A DNA stretch of 34,360 bases from Bradyrhizobium neotropicale (GTDB lineage Bacteria > Pseudomonadota > Alphaproteobacteria > Rhizobiales > Xanthobacteraceae), in assembly GCF_001641695.1 (NCBI RefSeq), contig NZ_LSEF01000100.1, forward strand, positions 129,071 to 163,430. Reading direction: 5' to 3'. Below, one piece after another: positions 1 through 7,818 of the stretch (positions are counted from its first letter, which is position 1; every line of letters starts with the position of its first letter). The notes beneath the pieces were generated by a model, which saw only the letters and a program-made list of their open reading frames with translations, was not told where the DNA came from and did no database searches. The translations under genes were made by a program, and so were the position numbers.

Positions 1-873
1 CCCGCCGATCGCGACATCGCGATGGTGTTCCAGAACTACGCGCTCTACCCGCATATGAGCGTCTACAACAACATGGCCTACGGTTTGCGCAACCGCGGCA
101 TGGCGGAGGCCGAGATCAAGACCCGCGTCGAGGAAGCCGCGCGCATCCTCGAGCTCGCGCCGATGCTGGAGCGCAAGCCGCGCCAGCTCTCCGGCGGCCA
201 GCGCCAGCGCGTCGCCATGGGCCGCGCCATCGTGCGCCAGCCGAAAGTGTTCCTGTTCGACGAGCCGCTCTCCAATCTCGATGCCAAGCTGCGCATCGCG
301 ATGCGGGTCGAGATCCGCAAATTGCAGCGCCGGCTGAACACGACATCGATCTACGTCACCCACGACCAGCTCGAGGCGATGACGCTCGCCGACATCCTGG
401 TCGTGATGAATGGCGGCCAGGTCGAGCAGATCGGCAATCCGCTGGCGATCTACGAGAAGCCGGCCACGACCTTCGTCGCCTCCTTCATCGGCGCCCCGCC
501 GATGAACCTGATGTCGACGCGTCCCGACGAGATCAGGTCGCAGCTCGGCGACGGCCGTGCGGCCGAGGCCGGCATCCTCGGCATCCGCCCCGAGGATTTC
601 GTCATCACCGACCAGGCGCCGGCCGGTGGCGTTGCGCTTCCGCTCGCCGTGGAAGCGATCGAGCGCGTCGGGGCCGAGACCTTCGTCTATGGCTCGCGCC
701 AGCAGGACGAGCAGCGCGTCGCCGCCACTCCCGGCGAGCTGCCGCCCGGCGAGGTCATCGTCCGCATCCCCGGAACCAAGGCCCCGGCCATCGGCCAGAA
801 GATCCGCGTCGCCGCGGTGCGCGAGAAGCTGCATCTGTTCAGCGGCGACGGCCGGAAGCGGATCGAGGCCTGA
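1..873 (+). CDS. ugpC: UgpC/MsmK-type ABC transporter ATP-binding protein (5' end outside window)
   Basis: Nucleotide-binding subunit of a carbohydrate or sn-glycerol-3-phosphate importer; it hydrolyses ATP on the cytoplasmic face to drive uptake. The reading frame is open from base 1, so the start codon and Walker A lie outside the window. Visible in order: Q-loop (QNYALYPH), ABC signature LSGGQRQRVAMGRA, Walker B VFLFDEPLSNLDAKLR, H-loop YVTHDQLEAMT (Leu where Val or Thr is usual), and a C-terminal TOBE/MalK-like regulatory domain from about residue 165 of the visible part. The VASFIGAPPMNLM stretch after the ATPase core is typical of the UgpC subfamily. The permease and binding-protein genes would be expected upstream, outside the window. 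The substrate cannot be told from this subunit alone; alternatives are other CUT1-family sugars. Confidence 0.88.
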   Translation, partial: PADRDIAMVFQNYALYPHMSVYNNMAYGLRNRGMAEAEIKTRVEEAARILELAPMLERKPRQLSGGQRQRVAMGRAIVRQPKVFLFDEPLSNLDAKLRIAMRVEIRKLQRRLNTTSIYVTHDQLEAMTLADILVVMNGGQVEQIGNPLAIYEKPATTFVASFIGAPPMNLMSTRPDEIRSQLGDGRAAEAGILGIRPEDFVITDQAPAGGVALPLAVEAIERVGAETFVYGSRQQDEQRVAATPGELPPGEVIVRIPGTKAPAIGQKIRVAAVREKLHLFSGDGRKRIEA

Positions 874-1023
874 GGCTTTCCGTCGCGGGTCCATCAAAAT
901 ATCGAAAACAACCCCATGCAAAGTAGCCGGTGTGGGGGCGGATCTTAAGATTATGGCGCGAGATTCCGAATTCGGCACTTGGCGCCGCCCCGAATCGGCC
1001 AATCCACAGGTCCCGGCTAGGTG

Positions 1024-1052
1024 CTTGAACCCGCACGGGGATATGACCATAT
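1024..1052 (+). promoter_or_regulatory. Possible heat-shock (sigma-32/RpoH-like) promoter for the Hsp20 gene
   Basis: CTTGAA (1024-1029) is followed 17 bases later by CCATAT (1047-1052). This resembles the enterobacterial sigma-32 pattern, but fits the alphaproteobacterial RpoH consensus only partly. The inferred transcript would start near 1060 and give a leader of about 60 nt containing the hairpins described separately. Promoter calling by eye is weak evidence. Confidence 0.3.
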
Positions 1053-1072
1053 TGTTGACCAAGGGGTGCCGA

Positions 1073-1114
1073 TTTCGGGCCCTGAAACACCAAAGTCGCT
1101 TCGAGAGGACTTTG
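1073..1114 (+). promoter_or_regulatory. Candidate RNA thermometer masking the Hsp20 ribosome binding site
   Basis: A perfect 7-bp stem CAAAGTC (1091-1097) / GACTTTG (1108-1114) closes a 10-nt loop. The Shine-Dalgarno GAGAGGA (1103-1109) sits partly in the loop and partly in the 3' arm, 11 nt before the ATG. A weaker TTTC/GAAA hairpin (1073-1076 / 1084-1087) lies just upstream. Small heat-shock genes of rhizobia are known to use ROSE-type thermometers that hide the SD in this way. The typical ROSE UYGCU motif is not clearly present, so this may be another thermometer type or a chance fold. Confidence 0.4.
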
Positions 1115-1120
1115 TAAACT

Positions 1121-1546
1121 ATGTCTCGTGTTCCCACGCTTTCCAGTCCGTTCCTTCTGGGCTTCGACGAGATTGAGCGCGTGCTCGATCGCGTCGTCAA
1201 AGGCGCCGACGGTTACCCTCCCTACAATATCGAGAGGTGTGAACGGTCTGACGGTGCGCCCGAACGCTTACGGATCACGCTGGCGGTCGCCGGCTTTACC
1301 CGCGACCAACTCGATGTAACCATTGAGGAAAACCAGCTCGTGATCCGCGGGCGGCAGCAGGACGACAAGTCCCGGCAATACATCCATCGCGGCATCGCCG
1401 CGCGCCACTTCCAGCGCACCTTCGTGCTGGCGGAGGGGATGCTGGTGCTGGGTGCGGATCTGAAGAACGGGCTGTTGTCGGTCGATCTTGCCCGGCCGGA
1501 ACCGGAAAGGATCGTTAAGACAATCGCTATCAATGAGCACGAATAA
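1121..1546 (+). CDS. Hsp20/alpha-crystallin small heat-shock protein (IbpA-like, class A)
   Basis: ATP-independent holdase chaperone that binds unfolding proteins in the cytoplasm during heat stress. The 141-residue length is normal for bacterial Hsp20. The N-terminus keeps the class-A YPPYNIE motif before the alpha-crystallin beta-sandwich (about residues 36-130): RITLAVAGF, a conserved VIRGR(Q) strand, and FVLAEG...GADLKNGLLSVDL. A C-terminal I-x-I anchor is seen in KTIAIN. The ATG follows GAGAGGA. It sits 50 bp upstream of a DUF1150 gene, a pairing common in Rhizobiales, and both end before one strong terminator, so they likely form an operon. Its leader can pair with its own SD, suggesting temperature-dependent translation. 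Confidence 0.93.
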   Translation: MSRVPTLSSPFLLGFDEIERVLDRVVKGADGYPPYNIERCERSDGAPERLRITLAVAGFTRDQLDVTIEENQLVIRGRQQDDKSRQYIHRGIAARHFQRTFVLAEGMLVLGADLKNGLLSVDLARPEPERIVKTIAINEHE

Positions 1547-1596
1547 TGGAACGAGTAGCGGACTCGACCGCTTAGTTTCCCAGAGGAGTCGAGACC

Positions 1597-1869
1597 ATGA
1601 GTGAAGGTCACGTTGCGTTCGAATACGAAGCCAAGAATCTCTCGCCCGAGACGCTGGCAACCCTCGGCGAAGGCCATATCGCCTATGTGAAGCAGATCCG
1701 CTCCGAGGATGTGCCGGGCCTGTTTCCCGAAGCTCCCAAGATCGCGCCGGGCCTCAAACTCTTCGCGCTCCACGCCGCCGACGGCACGCCGATCATGCTG
1801 ACCGACAGCCGTGAAGCCGCGATCGCCAATGCCTGGAGCAACGAGCTGCAAGCGGTGAGCGTGCACTGA
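1597..1869 (+). CDS. DUF1150 family protein
   Basis: Protein of 90 residues recognised as the alphaproteobacterial DUF1150 family by its core (GEGHIAYVKQI, a G-L-x-LFALHAADGTPIMLTDSREAA stretch and a final NAW). No signal peptide, membrane segment or catalytic motif is visible, so it should be cytoplasmic. The function is unknown; the recurrent position directly after an Hsp20 gene suggests a role linked to stress or proteostasis, which is inference. A strong SD (GAGGAG near 1582) fixes the ATG. It is the last gene before the terminator at 1903-1940. Confidence 0.88.
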   Translation: MSEGHVAFEYEAKNLSPETLATLGEGHIAYVKQIRSEDVPGLFPEAPKIAPGLKLFALHAADGTPIMLTDSREAAIANAWSNELQAVSVH

Positions 1870-1902
1870 GCGCGACGCGCTTCGCATCAATAGAATTTCA
1901 AG

Positions 1903-1940
1903 CGGGCACGCCCTCACACGAGGGCGTGCCCGTTTTCATT
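1903..1940 (+). terminator. Rho-independent terminator of the hsp20-DUF1150 unit
   Basis: A perfect 12-bp stem, CGGGCACGCCCT (1903-1914) with AGGGCGTGCCCG (1921-1932), has a 6-nt loop and is followed by TTTTCATTTT. It lies 34 bp after the DUF1150 stop. The minus-strand ptsN gene ends 40 bp away; the T-run is only on the plus side, so it mainly terminates rightward transcription. Confidence 0.9.
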
Positions 1941-1974
1941 TTCTCGACTGAGCTGTTCTGATTGAGTTGGCGCG

Positions 1975-2436
1975 TTACGCCGCAGTTGCGGGCGGCAGCG
2001 CGAGCACGGAATAAATCGCCTGCGCATCGCGTGAGGCGCGCAGCTTCTTGGCGATGTCCTGGTCGCGCAACAGGCGCGCGATGCGGGCCAGTGCCTTGAG
2101 GTGATCGGCGCCAGCGCCTTCCGGCGCGAGCAGCAGGAAGACGAGATCGACCGGCTGTCCATCCATCGCCTCGAAATCGATCGGGCGATCGAGACGCGCG
2201 AACAGACCAAAAATCTTCTCGAGCTTGGGCAGCTTGCCGTGCGGAATGGCGACGCCATAACCAACCGCGGTGGTGCCGAGCTTCTCCCGCTGCAGCAGCA
2301 CCTCGAAGACCGCGCGTTCGTTCTGTCCGGTGAGTTCGGCAGCCTTGGCCGCGAGTTCCTGCAAGGCCTGCTTCTTGCTGTTGACCTTCAATGCCGGGAG
2401 AATCGCCTCGGGTGCGACCAGATCGGTAATCGGCAT
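1975..2436 (-). CDS. ptsN: PTS IIA-like nitrogen regulatory protein (EIIA-Ntr)
   Basis: Phospho-acceptor of the nitrogen-branch phosphotransferase system (PtsP-NPr-PtsN), which acts by protein contacts on potassium, phosphate and nitrogen regulation rather than by sugar transport. The 153 residues match EIIA-Ntr length. The phosphorylated histidine is His66 in GVAIPHGKL, and the PVDLVFLLLAP strand with the later DHLKALARIARLLRD helix is characteristic. ATG start. It is the last gene of the minus-strand run rnd-lptC-lptA-lptB-rpoN-hpf-ptsN, the same order as in many proteobacteria, which strengthens the call. A 212-bp gap to hpf leaves room for its own promoter, but none is obvious. Confidence 0.95.
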   Translation of the reverse strand: MPITDLVAPEAILPALKVNSKKQALQELAAKAAELTGQNERAVFEVLLQREKLGTTAVGYGVAIPHGKLPKLEKIFGLFARLDRPIDFEAMDGQPVDLVFLLLAPEGAGADHLKALARIARLLRDQDIAKKLRASRDAQAIYSVLALPPATAA

Positions 2437-2648
2437 GGAGCTTTCCGAGGTGAATTAAACCGTCAGGTTCCGAATTGGCCAGCTTGGTCGTGACCACGCC
2501 GGGCCGGCGTCAAGAAGGTGAAGCAGGAGGGGGACTTAGCCCCGGTGCTGATGTGGGGCGCTTCTACTCCAACGCAATCCCGGTGCCAACTCCCGCGTAA
2601 GCCTTTGCCCCTGTCATTGTTAAGGGGCGCGGGGGCGGCGCCGGGCCT

Positions 2649-3248
2649 TCAGGCCTTGCCGTCCGGCTTGCCCCCCGGCGGGTCGATCCAGCCCACATTG
2701 CCGTCCGCCCGGCGGTAAATGATGTTCACCCGGCCGGAGGAGCCATGCTGGAACACCAGGCAGGGGGCGCCGCTGAGGTCGAGTTCCATGACGGCTTCGC
2801 TGACCGACAGCAGTTTCAGCGAGGTGCTGGCTTCTGCGATGATTACGGGGTTGTAGCCGGTGACCTCGTCCTCGCCCTCGGTCGGCGCCTCCAGGACGTA
2901 ACTCGTGGCATCGAGCCCGGCGCGCGCAGCGGAGGCGGCATGCGACTTGCGGGCCGAGCGGTCCTTGAGCCGGCTCTTGTAGCGGCGCAGCCGCTTCTCG
3001 ATCATCAGCAGCGCCTGGTCGGCGCTGGCATAGGCGTCCGGCGCGTTCGAATCGGCCTCCAGCGTGATTCCCGAATCAAGATGCAGCGCACAGTCGGTGC
3101 GGAAGCCGAAGCCATCCTTGCTCAGCGTGATATGGCCGGAATAATTGCCGTCGAAATATTTGCGCAAAACCTCGTCGGTTCGGTCGGCAACGCGGCCGCG
3201 CAAGGCGTCGCCGACGCTGATGCTTTTTCCCGAGATCCGGAGAGTCAT
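2649..3248 (-). CDS. hpf: Ribosome hibernation promoting factor, long form
   Basis: Binds the 30S decoding region in stationary phase and, in the long form, dimerises 70S ribosomes to 100S. The 199 residues include an N-terminal RaiA/YfiA fold (about 1-100, starting TLRISGKSISVG and ending in the basic helix MIEKRLRRYKSRLKD), a linker, and the C-terminal dimerisation domain (about 130-195, with PVIIAEASTSLKLLSVSEAV and VNIIYRRADGNVGWIDP). Length and the C-terminal domain separate it from the short enterobacterial Hpf. Placed 82 bp after rpoN and before ptsN, as expected; this gene was historically ORF203-like beside rpoN in rhizobia. Confidence 0.95.
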   Translation of the reverse strand: MTLRISGKSISVGDALRGRVADRTDEVLRKYFDGNYSGHITLSKDGFGFRTDCALHLDSGITLEADSNAPDAYASADQALLMIEKRLRRYKSRLKDRSARKSHAASAARAGLDATSYVLEAPTEGEDEVTGYNPVIIAEASTSLKLLSVSEAVMELDLSGAPCLVFQHGSSGRVNIIYRRADGNVGWIDPPGGKPDGKA

Positions 3249-3330
3249 GTGATGCCTCGCTTGGTTGGGGGCCTAGCTTGGATCGGTCTCAATGGGGAAT
3301 TGAGAGTAGCGCGATTTGGCGCCGACGCAA

Positions 3331-4947
3331 TCAGGCCGGTTCAGTGTTGCGGGAGCGATCGGACGATGCGGTGGAGAGGACGTTACCAAGAGCGCTCTGC
3401 TTGTCGCGGCGGCGTTGCACCGAAGAGGGAATGCGCATGGCTTCGCGGTACTTCGCGACCGTGCGGCGGGCAATATCAATGCCCGAGGCGCGTAACCGTT
3501 CCACGATGGTGTCATCCGACAGGATCGCGGACGGATCTTCCGAATCGATCAGCTGCTTGATGTGGTGACGAACGGCTTCGGCCGAATGCGCCTCGCCGCC
3601 ATCGGCCGATGCGATCGAGGCGGTGAAGAAATATTTCAATTCGAATGTGCCGCGATTTGTCGCCATGTACTTGTTGGCGGTGACGCGCGACACCGTGGAT
3701 TCATGCATCTGGATCGCGTCGGCAACCGCCTTGAGATTGAGCGGCCTCAAGTGCGCCACCCCATGCGTGAAGAAGCCGTCCTGCTGGCGCACGATCTCGG
3801 TCGCAACCTTGAGGATGGTGCGGGCGCGCTGGTCGAGCGCGCGCACGAGCCACGTCGCGTTCTGGAGAGCGTCGGTGAAATAGGACTTGTCGCCGTCCTT
3901 GCCGATCTTCTTCGACAGCTCGGAATAGTAGGTCTGGTTCACCAGCACGCGCGGCAAGGTGTCGCTGTTGAGCTCGACATGCCAGCCGCCGTCGGGACCC
4001 GGACGAACATAGACGTCCGGCACCATGGTCTGCAGGCGCGACGTGCCGAACTTCATGCCGGGCTTGGGATTGAGCCTTCGGATTTCGCCGATCATGTCGG
4101 CAATGTCCTCGTCGTCGACGCCGCAGACTTTGCGCAGGCCCGCGATATCGCGCTTGGCGAGGAGATCGAGATGCTCGACCAGCGCCTGCATCGCCGGGTC
4201 GTAGCGGTCGAGCTCGCGGAGCTGGATCGCGAGACATTCACTCAAATTGCGCGCGCAGACACCGGGCGGATCGAATTTTTGCAGCACGGCGAGAACCTCC
4301 TCGACGTCCTGCTGCGATGCGCCAAGCCGCTCGGCGGCCTGGCCGAGATCCGCCGGCAGATAGCCGGCCTCGTCGACGAGGTCGATCAGGTATTGCCCGA
4401 TCATGCGCTGCGCGGGCGCGGAGAAGGCCACCGCGAGCTGCTCGGCGAGATGATCGGAAAGTGTGGTCTCGGCCGCGACGAAGGCTTCGAGATTGTAGTC
4501 CTCGTCGCCGGATGCGCCGCCGCCCCATTCGGTATAGACGCTCGGCGCCGCATCCTGGGCCTTGCGCGCGGCCGCCTCGGCCGGCTCCTCGGAAAAGACG
4601 TTGTCGAGCCCGGTGTCCAGCGTCTGCTCGATCTCGGCGCGGGTGCCGAGATCCCTGCTCATCCACTCTTCCTGGCCCGGCTCGAACGCCTCACGGGTGC
4701 CTGTCTCGTCAGCATTGCTGCCGCCCGATTCATCGGAATCGTTGAACTCGGCTGCCTCGGCCGGGGCTTCGCCGCCGGCCGGCTCGTCACTGGCCCGTTC
4801 CAGCAGCGGATTGCGCTCGAGCTCCTCCTCGACGAAGGTCGTGAGATCGAGATTGGACAGTTGCAGCAGCTTGATCGCCTGCATCAACTGCGGCGTCATC
4901 ACCAGCGACTGCGACTGCCGGAACTCTAATCTCTGCGTCAGCGCCAT
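3331..4947 (-). CDS. rpoN: RNA polymerase sigma-54 factor
   Basis: Alternative sigma factor that recognises -24/-12 promoters and needs AAA+ activators such as NtrC and NifA. The 538 residues begin with the Region I glutamine/leucine-rich segment (MALTQRLEFRQSQSLVMTPQ). Region II (about residues 50-155) is long and strongly acidic, which explains the length above the roughly 480 of E. coli. The core-binding and DNA-binding Region III follows, with the invariant RpoN box ARRTVAKYR at about 493-501 and a Ser/Arg-rich tail of some 37 residues after it. ATG start; no strong SD is visible. Bradyrhizobium is known to carry two rpoN genes; this copy lies in the conserved lptB-rpoN-hpf-ptsN context. 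Confidence 0.97.
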   Translation of the reverse strand: MALTQRLEFRQSQSLVMTPQLMQAIKLLQLSNLDLTTFVEEELERNPLLERASDEPAGGEAPAEAAEFNDSDESGGSNADETGTREAFEPGQEEWMSRDLGTRAEIEQTLDTGLDNVFSEEPAEAAARKAQDAAPSVYTEWGGGASGDEDYNLEAFVAAETTLSDHLAEQLAVAFSAPAQRMIGQYLIDLVDEAGYLPADLGQAAERLGASQQDVEEVLAVLQKFDPPGVCARNLSECLAIQLRELDRYDPAMQALVEHLDLLAKRDIAGLRKVCGVDDEDIADMIGEIRRLNPKPGMKFGTSRLQTMVPDVYVRPGPDGGWHVELNSDTLPRVLVNQTYYSELSKKIGKDGDKSYFTDALQNATWLVRALDQRARTILKVATEIVRQQDGFFTHGVAHLRPLNLKAVADAIQMHESTVSRVTANKYMATNRGTFELKYFFTASIASADGGEAHSAEAVRHHIKQLIDSEDPSAILSDDTIVERLRASGIDIARRTVAKYREAMRIPSSVQRRRDKQSALGNVLSTASSDRSRNTEPA

Positions 4948-5040
4948 GAAGCAAGAACCGTTCCCAAAAATTTGGTCCGATTTTTGCTTATCCTAGTCCG
5001 GGCCCGATGTACACGCCTTGACGAAATCGAAAATCGGGCT

Positions 5041-5080
5041 AGAGCCCCCGCCTTTCCGATTAAATCGGAACGGGGGCTCT
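5041..5080. terminator. Long hairpin between lptB and rpoN
   Basis: AGAGCCCCCG (5041-5050) pairs with CGGGGGCTCT (5071-5080), and TTCCGAT (5054-5060) pairs with ATCGGAA (5064-5070) across a 3-nt loop; the only flaw is a 3-nt bulge CCT. The plus side is followed by GGCTTTTAGTTTTG. On the minus strand, where lptB ends and rpoN starts, the following bases are not a clean T-run. It may cut read-through from lptB to rpoN, stabilise the lpt mRNA end, or simply belong to the neighbouring repeat. Confidence 0.55.
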
Positions 5081-5096
5081 GGCTTTTAGTTTTGAC

Positions 5097-5141
5097 GCGT
5101 TTTCTTCACGCGAAACCGGTGTCCACTTCGCTGGAAAACGC
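5097..5141. repeat. Candidate interspersed palindromic repeat (GCGTTTTC...GAAAACGC)
   Basis: GCGTTTTC (5097-5104) and GAAAACGC (5134-5141) are exact 8-bp inverted arms around a 29-nt centre containing CGCGAAACCGGTGTCC and CACTTCGC. I recall very similar sequences scattered between genes in Bradyrhizobium and relatives; within this window it occurs once. It runs up to the lptB stop codon. Confidence 0.5.
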
Positions 5142-5142
5142 T

Positions 5143-6132
5143 TTAGAGGCGGAACTCCTCGCCAAGGTAAAGGCGGCGCACGTCCGGGTCGTTGACGATC
5201 TCCTCCGGACTGCCCTCGGTCAGGATTTCACCGGCATAAACGATATAGGCGCGGTCAGTCAGGCCAAGGGTCTCACGCACATTGTGGTCGGTGATGAGCA
5301 CGCCGATGCCGCGATTGGTGAGATGGCGAACGAGGTCCTGGATGTCGCCGACCGCAATCGGATCGATGCCCGCGAAGGGCTCGTCGAGCAGCATGTAGTT
5401 CGGACGCGTCGCCAGCGCGCGCGCAATCTCGACGCGGCGCCGTTCGCCGCCGGACAGCGCGATCGACGGCGATTTGCGCAGGCGCGTGATGTTGAATTCG
5501 TCGAGCAGGGCGTCGAGCTGCTGCTCGCGCTTCTTGCGCGAAGGCTCGACCACTTCGAGCACGGCGCGGATGTTCTGCTCGACCGTGAGGCCGCGAAAGA
5601 TCGAGGCTTCCTGCGGCAGATAGCCGATGCCGAGCCGGGCGCGCTGATACATCGGCAGCTTCGTCACGTCGTGCCCGTCGAGCTCGATCGCGCCGCGATC
5701 GGCGTTGATCAGGCCAGTGATCATGTAGAACACGGTGGTCTTCCCGGCGCCGTTGGGGCCGAGCAGGCCGACGGCTTCGCCGCGGCGCACATAGATGCTG
5801 ACGCCGCGCACGACCTGGCGGCTGCCAAAGCTCTTCTCCACGCTATGCACAGCCAGAAAGCCCGGCCGCCTGAGAAGCTGCGGGCGACCCGAACCGTTGG
5901 GCCTGGCGGCCGCCTGAGCGGGCTGGGCCGGTTGCGGACGCGGCCGCGGCTCGGCGCGGAACTGGTCCGGCGCCTGGAGCGGCTGATCACGCGCGATCGG
6001 CGGCGCATCCCGGACCGGACTGGCCATGAGACCACCGACGCTGTCGCCGAGCGCGGTGATGTCCTGACGCGCGAATCCTGGCCGGCCGCGTTTGGCGGGG
6101 CGCCGACGGAACATGCTGAGTAAATCGACCAT
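5143..6132 (-). CDS. lptB: LPS export ABC transporter ATP-binding protein with N-terminal extension
   Basis: ATPase of the LptB2FG complex that extracts lipopolysaccharide from the inner membrane and pushes it along the LptC-LptA bridge. The ABC core starts near residue 92: Walker A GPNGAGKTT (125-133), Q-loop YLPQEASIF typical of LptB, signature LSGGERRRVEIARAL, Walker B MLLDEPFAGIDP, and the H-loop His in VLITDHNVRETL. The first 90 residues are an extra, proline/alanine/arginine-rich low-complexity segment absent from the 241-residue E. coli protein. An internal start is possible but none is obviously better. lptB lies 217 bp after lptA and 195 bp before rpoN. Confidence 0.95.
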   Translation of the reverse strand: MVDLLSMFRRRPAKRGRPGFARQDITALGDSVGGLMASPVRDAPPIARDQPLQAPDQFRAEPRPRPQPAQPAQAAARPNGSGRPQLLRRPGFLAVHSVEKSFGSRQVVRGVSIYVRRGEAVGLLGPNGAGKTTVFYMITGLINADRGAIELDGHDVTKLPMYQRARLGIGYLPQEASIFRGLTVEQNIRAVLEVVEPSRKKREQQLDALLDEFNITRLRKSPSIALSGGERRRVEIARALATRPNYMLLDEPFAGIDPIAVGDIQDLVRHLTNRGIGVLITDHNVRETLGLTDRAYIVYAGEILTEGSPEEIVNDPDVRRLYLGEEFRL

Positions 6133-6349
6133 CCCCGCCTTCTAGCCTTTCACGGTGATCCCGCGACCTGCTGCGCGTGTGCGATTCGCTCGCGCAGCAT
6201 GAGTGAAAGGATGCCTCCTGCCCAGGAGACACCCTTGATAGCGGCGGATCCCGCCTCGAAAGCCCGTTGGGTAGATACAATCTTGTCGGGCAAGCTTCAA
6301 CCTCGGATCGCCCGCGTCCGATTTAAGTGATTGAATTCGCTTTTGGAAT

Positions 6350-7081
6350 TTACTTTTGTTTACTTGCACCCGGCAATTGCAAAGGCGCACCGGCCCCGGG
6401 CTTGCCCTGGCCGCCGCAATCGCTGCCGCCGCCCTGCGGCAGCAGGGCCTGCACCCCCCTGCCGCTGTCGGATTCGACTCGGGACACGCCGGTGGTCATG
6501 TCGACCATCAGCCGGTCGCCGCGCAGCACGTTCTTGCACTGCGTCAGGACCACGCCGCCGAGCATGGTGATGAGGTTGGTCTTGGTGTCGAAGACGGCGG
6601 TCTCGCCGGTCACCACCTGATCTTTCTGGGTGACCACGACATTGCCGCGCGCTTCCAGCCGCTTGATCGACGAGCTGCCACCCGGCCCAGGTGTAGCCGA
6701 CTGCATCGGCGCGGACGGAGCGGGCTTGGCCCCCTTCGCGGCCGTCGGCGCCGGCGCTGCCGGCTTGTCGCCGCCCGATTCGTAGAACACCACCAGCGAC
6801 TTCGAGGTCATGGTGGTGTCGCCCTGGATGACCTTCACATTGCCGGAAAAGGTCGCCTCCTTCTTCTTGTCGCGCATCTCGAGCGAGGCAGCTTCGATCT
6901 GGATCGGTTGATCGCGATTCTGCGAAAAGCCCTGCAACGCGTTGGGCACGCCTTGCACGCTGTTCTGCGCGCGCGCAGCTCCCGCTGCGATCAGCGCGAC
7001 ACCGAAGACGAATGCAGCCGCGCCGACGGCCACGCCAGCCTTGCATGCACTGCGCTGAAAAAACTTGGCCATGAAAATCAT
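6350..7081 (-). CDS. lptA: Periplasmic LPS transport protein LptA
   Basis: Forms the periplasmic beta-jellyroll bridge carrying LPS from LptC to LptD. The 243 residues start with a basic n-region and hydrophobic core ending AGAARA, so signal peptidase would cut near residue 38. The OstA-like repeats are visible as IQIEAASLEMRDKKKEATFSGNVKVIQGDTTM, then LEARGNVVVTQKDQVVTGETAVFDTKTNLITMLGGVVL and LRGDRLMVDMTTGVSRVES. A low-complexity Pro/Ala/Lys/Gly insert (about residues 102-138) splits the fold. The ATG overlaps the lptC stop as ATGA (4 bp), so the two are translationally coupled. A second ATG at codon 4 is an alternative start. Confidence 0.93.
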   Translation of the reverse strand: MIFMAKFFQRSACKAGVAVGAAAFVFGVALIAAGAARAQNSVQGVPNALQGFSQNRDQPIQIEAASLEMRDKKKEATFSGNVKVIQGDTTMTSKSLVVFYESGGDKPAAPAPTAAKGAKPAPSAPMQSATPGPGGSSSIKRLEARGNVVVTQKDQVVTGETAVFDTKTNLITMLGGVVLTQCKNVLRGDRLMVDMTTGVSRVESDSGRGVQALLPQGGGSDCGGQGKPGAGAPLQLPGASKQK

Positions 7082-7818
7082 CTTGAATTGGCAGACTTGT
7101 TCTGCGGCGTGCGCGTTTTCGCCGGCGGGGTTGGTTCAACAGGTGCAGGCGGAGCAGCAGCCGGCTCATCCGTGCTCAGCTTGTCCAGATGCATCACGAC
7201 GTTGCCCTCGAAGCGGATGACGTCGCCGCCTTCGGCAATGCGCAGCCTGTCTGCGGACAGCGTGCCGTTGGTGAGCTTGACGTCGACATGGTCATCCGAG
7301 GAGACCGTGCCCTTGCCCATGTCGACGAAGGCGGAGTTGAGCCGCGCCTCGTAGCCGGTCGAGGTACGCAGGAAGATGTCCTTATGGAGGTCGAGCTGCT
7401 GCTGCTTGTTGTCGAACCGTCCGGTGCGGGCATCGAGGAACAGGGTCGATTGATCTTCCATCAGCACTTTCGCGCGCAAGTCCGAGAGATCGACATGGTC
7501 GGGGTCGGTGATGTCCTGCGTTGCGGTCTTGGCCCAGAGCTCGTAGGGCCGCTGGTCCGGCGTGTAGCCGGCAAGATGCGGCGATTCCATGGTGATCTTG
7601 GTGCCCGACACCACCAGGTTTCCGGAATCGAGCGGCAGTTTCGGCATCAGCATGCGGAACGGATTGAAGATCGACACGCCGATGATCGCAGCCAAGGAGA
7701 GGAGCACCGTCGCCGGCACCGCGATGCGCAGAATCCGGACGAGGCGGCTGTGCCGTGCCGCGCTGGCAAACTTCGCCGCAAGCGCGGCGTCGTAGGTTGG
7801 ATTCTGGGCCGAGTTCAC
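7078..7818 (-). CDS. lptC: LPS export protein LptC
   Basis: Inner-membrane-anchored partner that receives LPS from LptB2FG and hands it to LptA. A single membrane segment near residues 28-52 (LRIAVPATVLLSLAAIIGVSIF) is followed by a periplasmic beta-jellyroll (LVVSGTKITMESPHLAGYT, then repeated V-D-x-S-x-L/A patterns) and a Pro/Thr-rich tail. I chose the GTG at 7818 (246 residues): GGAG lies 5 nt before it, while the TTG at 7821 is too close to that SD. At the 3' end it overlaps lptA by 4 bp. Upstream 183 bp separate it from rnd and probably carry the lptCA promoter. Confidence 0.9.
   Translation of the reverse strand: MNSAQNPTYDAALAAKFASAARHSRLVRILRIAVPATVLLSLAAIIGVSIFNPFRMLMPKLPLDSGNLVVSGTKITMESPHLAGYTPDQRPYELWAKTATQDITDPDHVDLSDLRAKVLMEDQSTLFLDARTGRFDNKQQQLDLHKDIFLRTSTGYEARLNSAFVDMGKGTVSSDDHVDVKLTNGTLSADRLRIAEGGDVIRFEGNVVMHLDKLSTDEPAAAPPAPVEPTPPAKTRTPQNKSANSR

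Noticed and set aside
557..1117. 186-codon plus-strand frame overlapping the ABC ATPase 3' end and Hsp20 leader
   Set aside because: Shadow frame of the ABC gene running on into the non-coding leader; no SD or domain.
2607..2628. GCCCCT/AGGGGC hairpin between hpf and ptsN as a terminator
   Set aside because: Only 6 bp with a 10-nt loop and no T-run on either strand.
3562..6123. Long open frames on the plus strand opposite rpoN and lptB (455 and 383 codons)
   Set aside because: They mirror strongly recognised minus-strand genes, arise from GC-rich third-position bias, and have no family features or SD.
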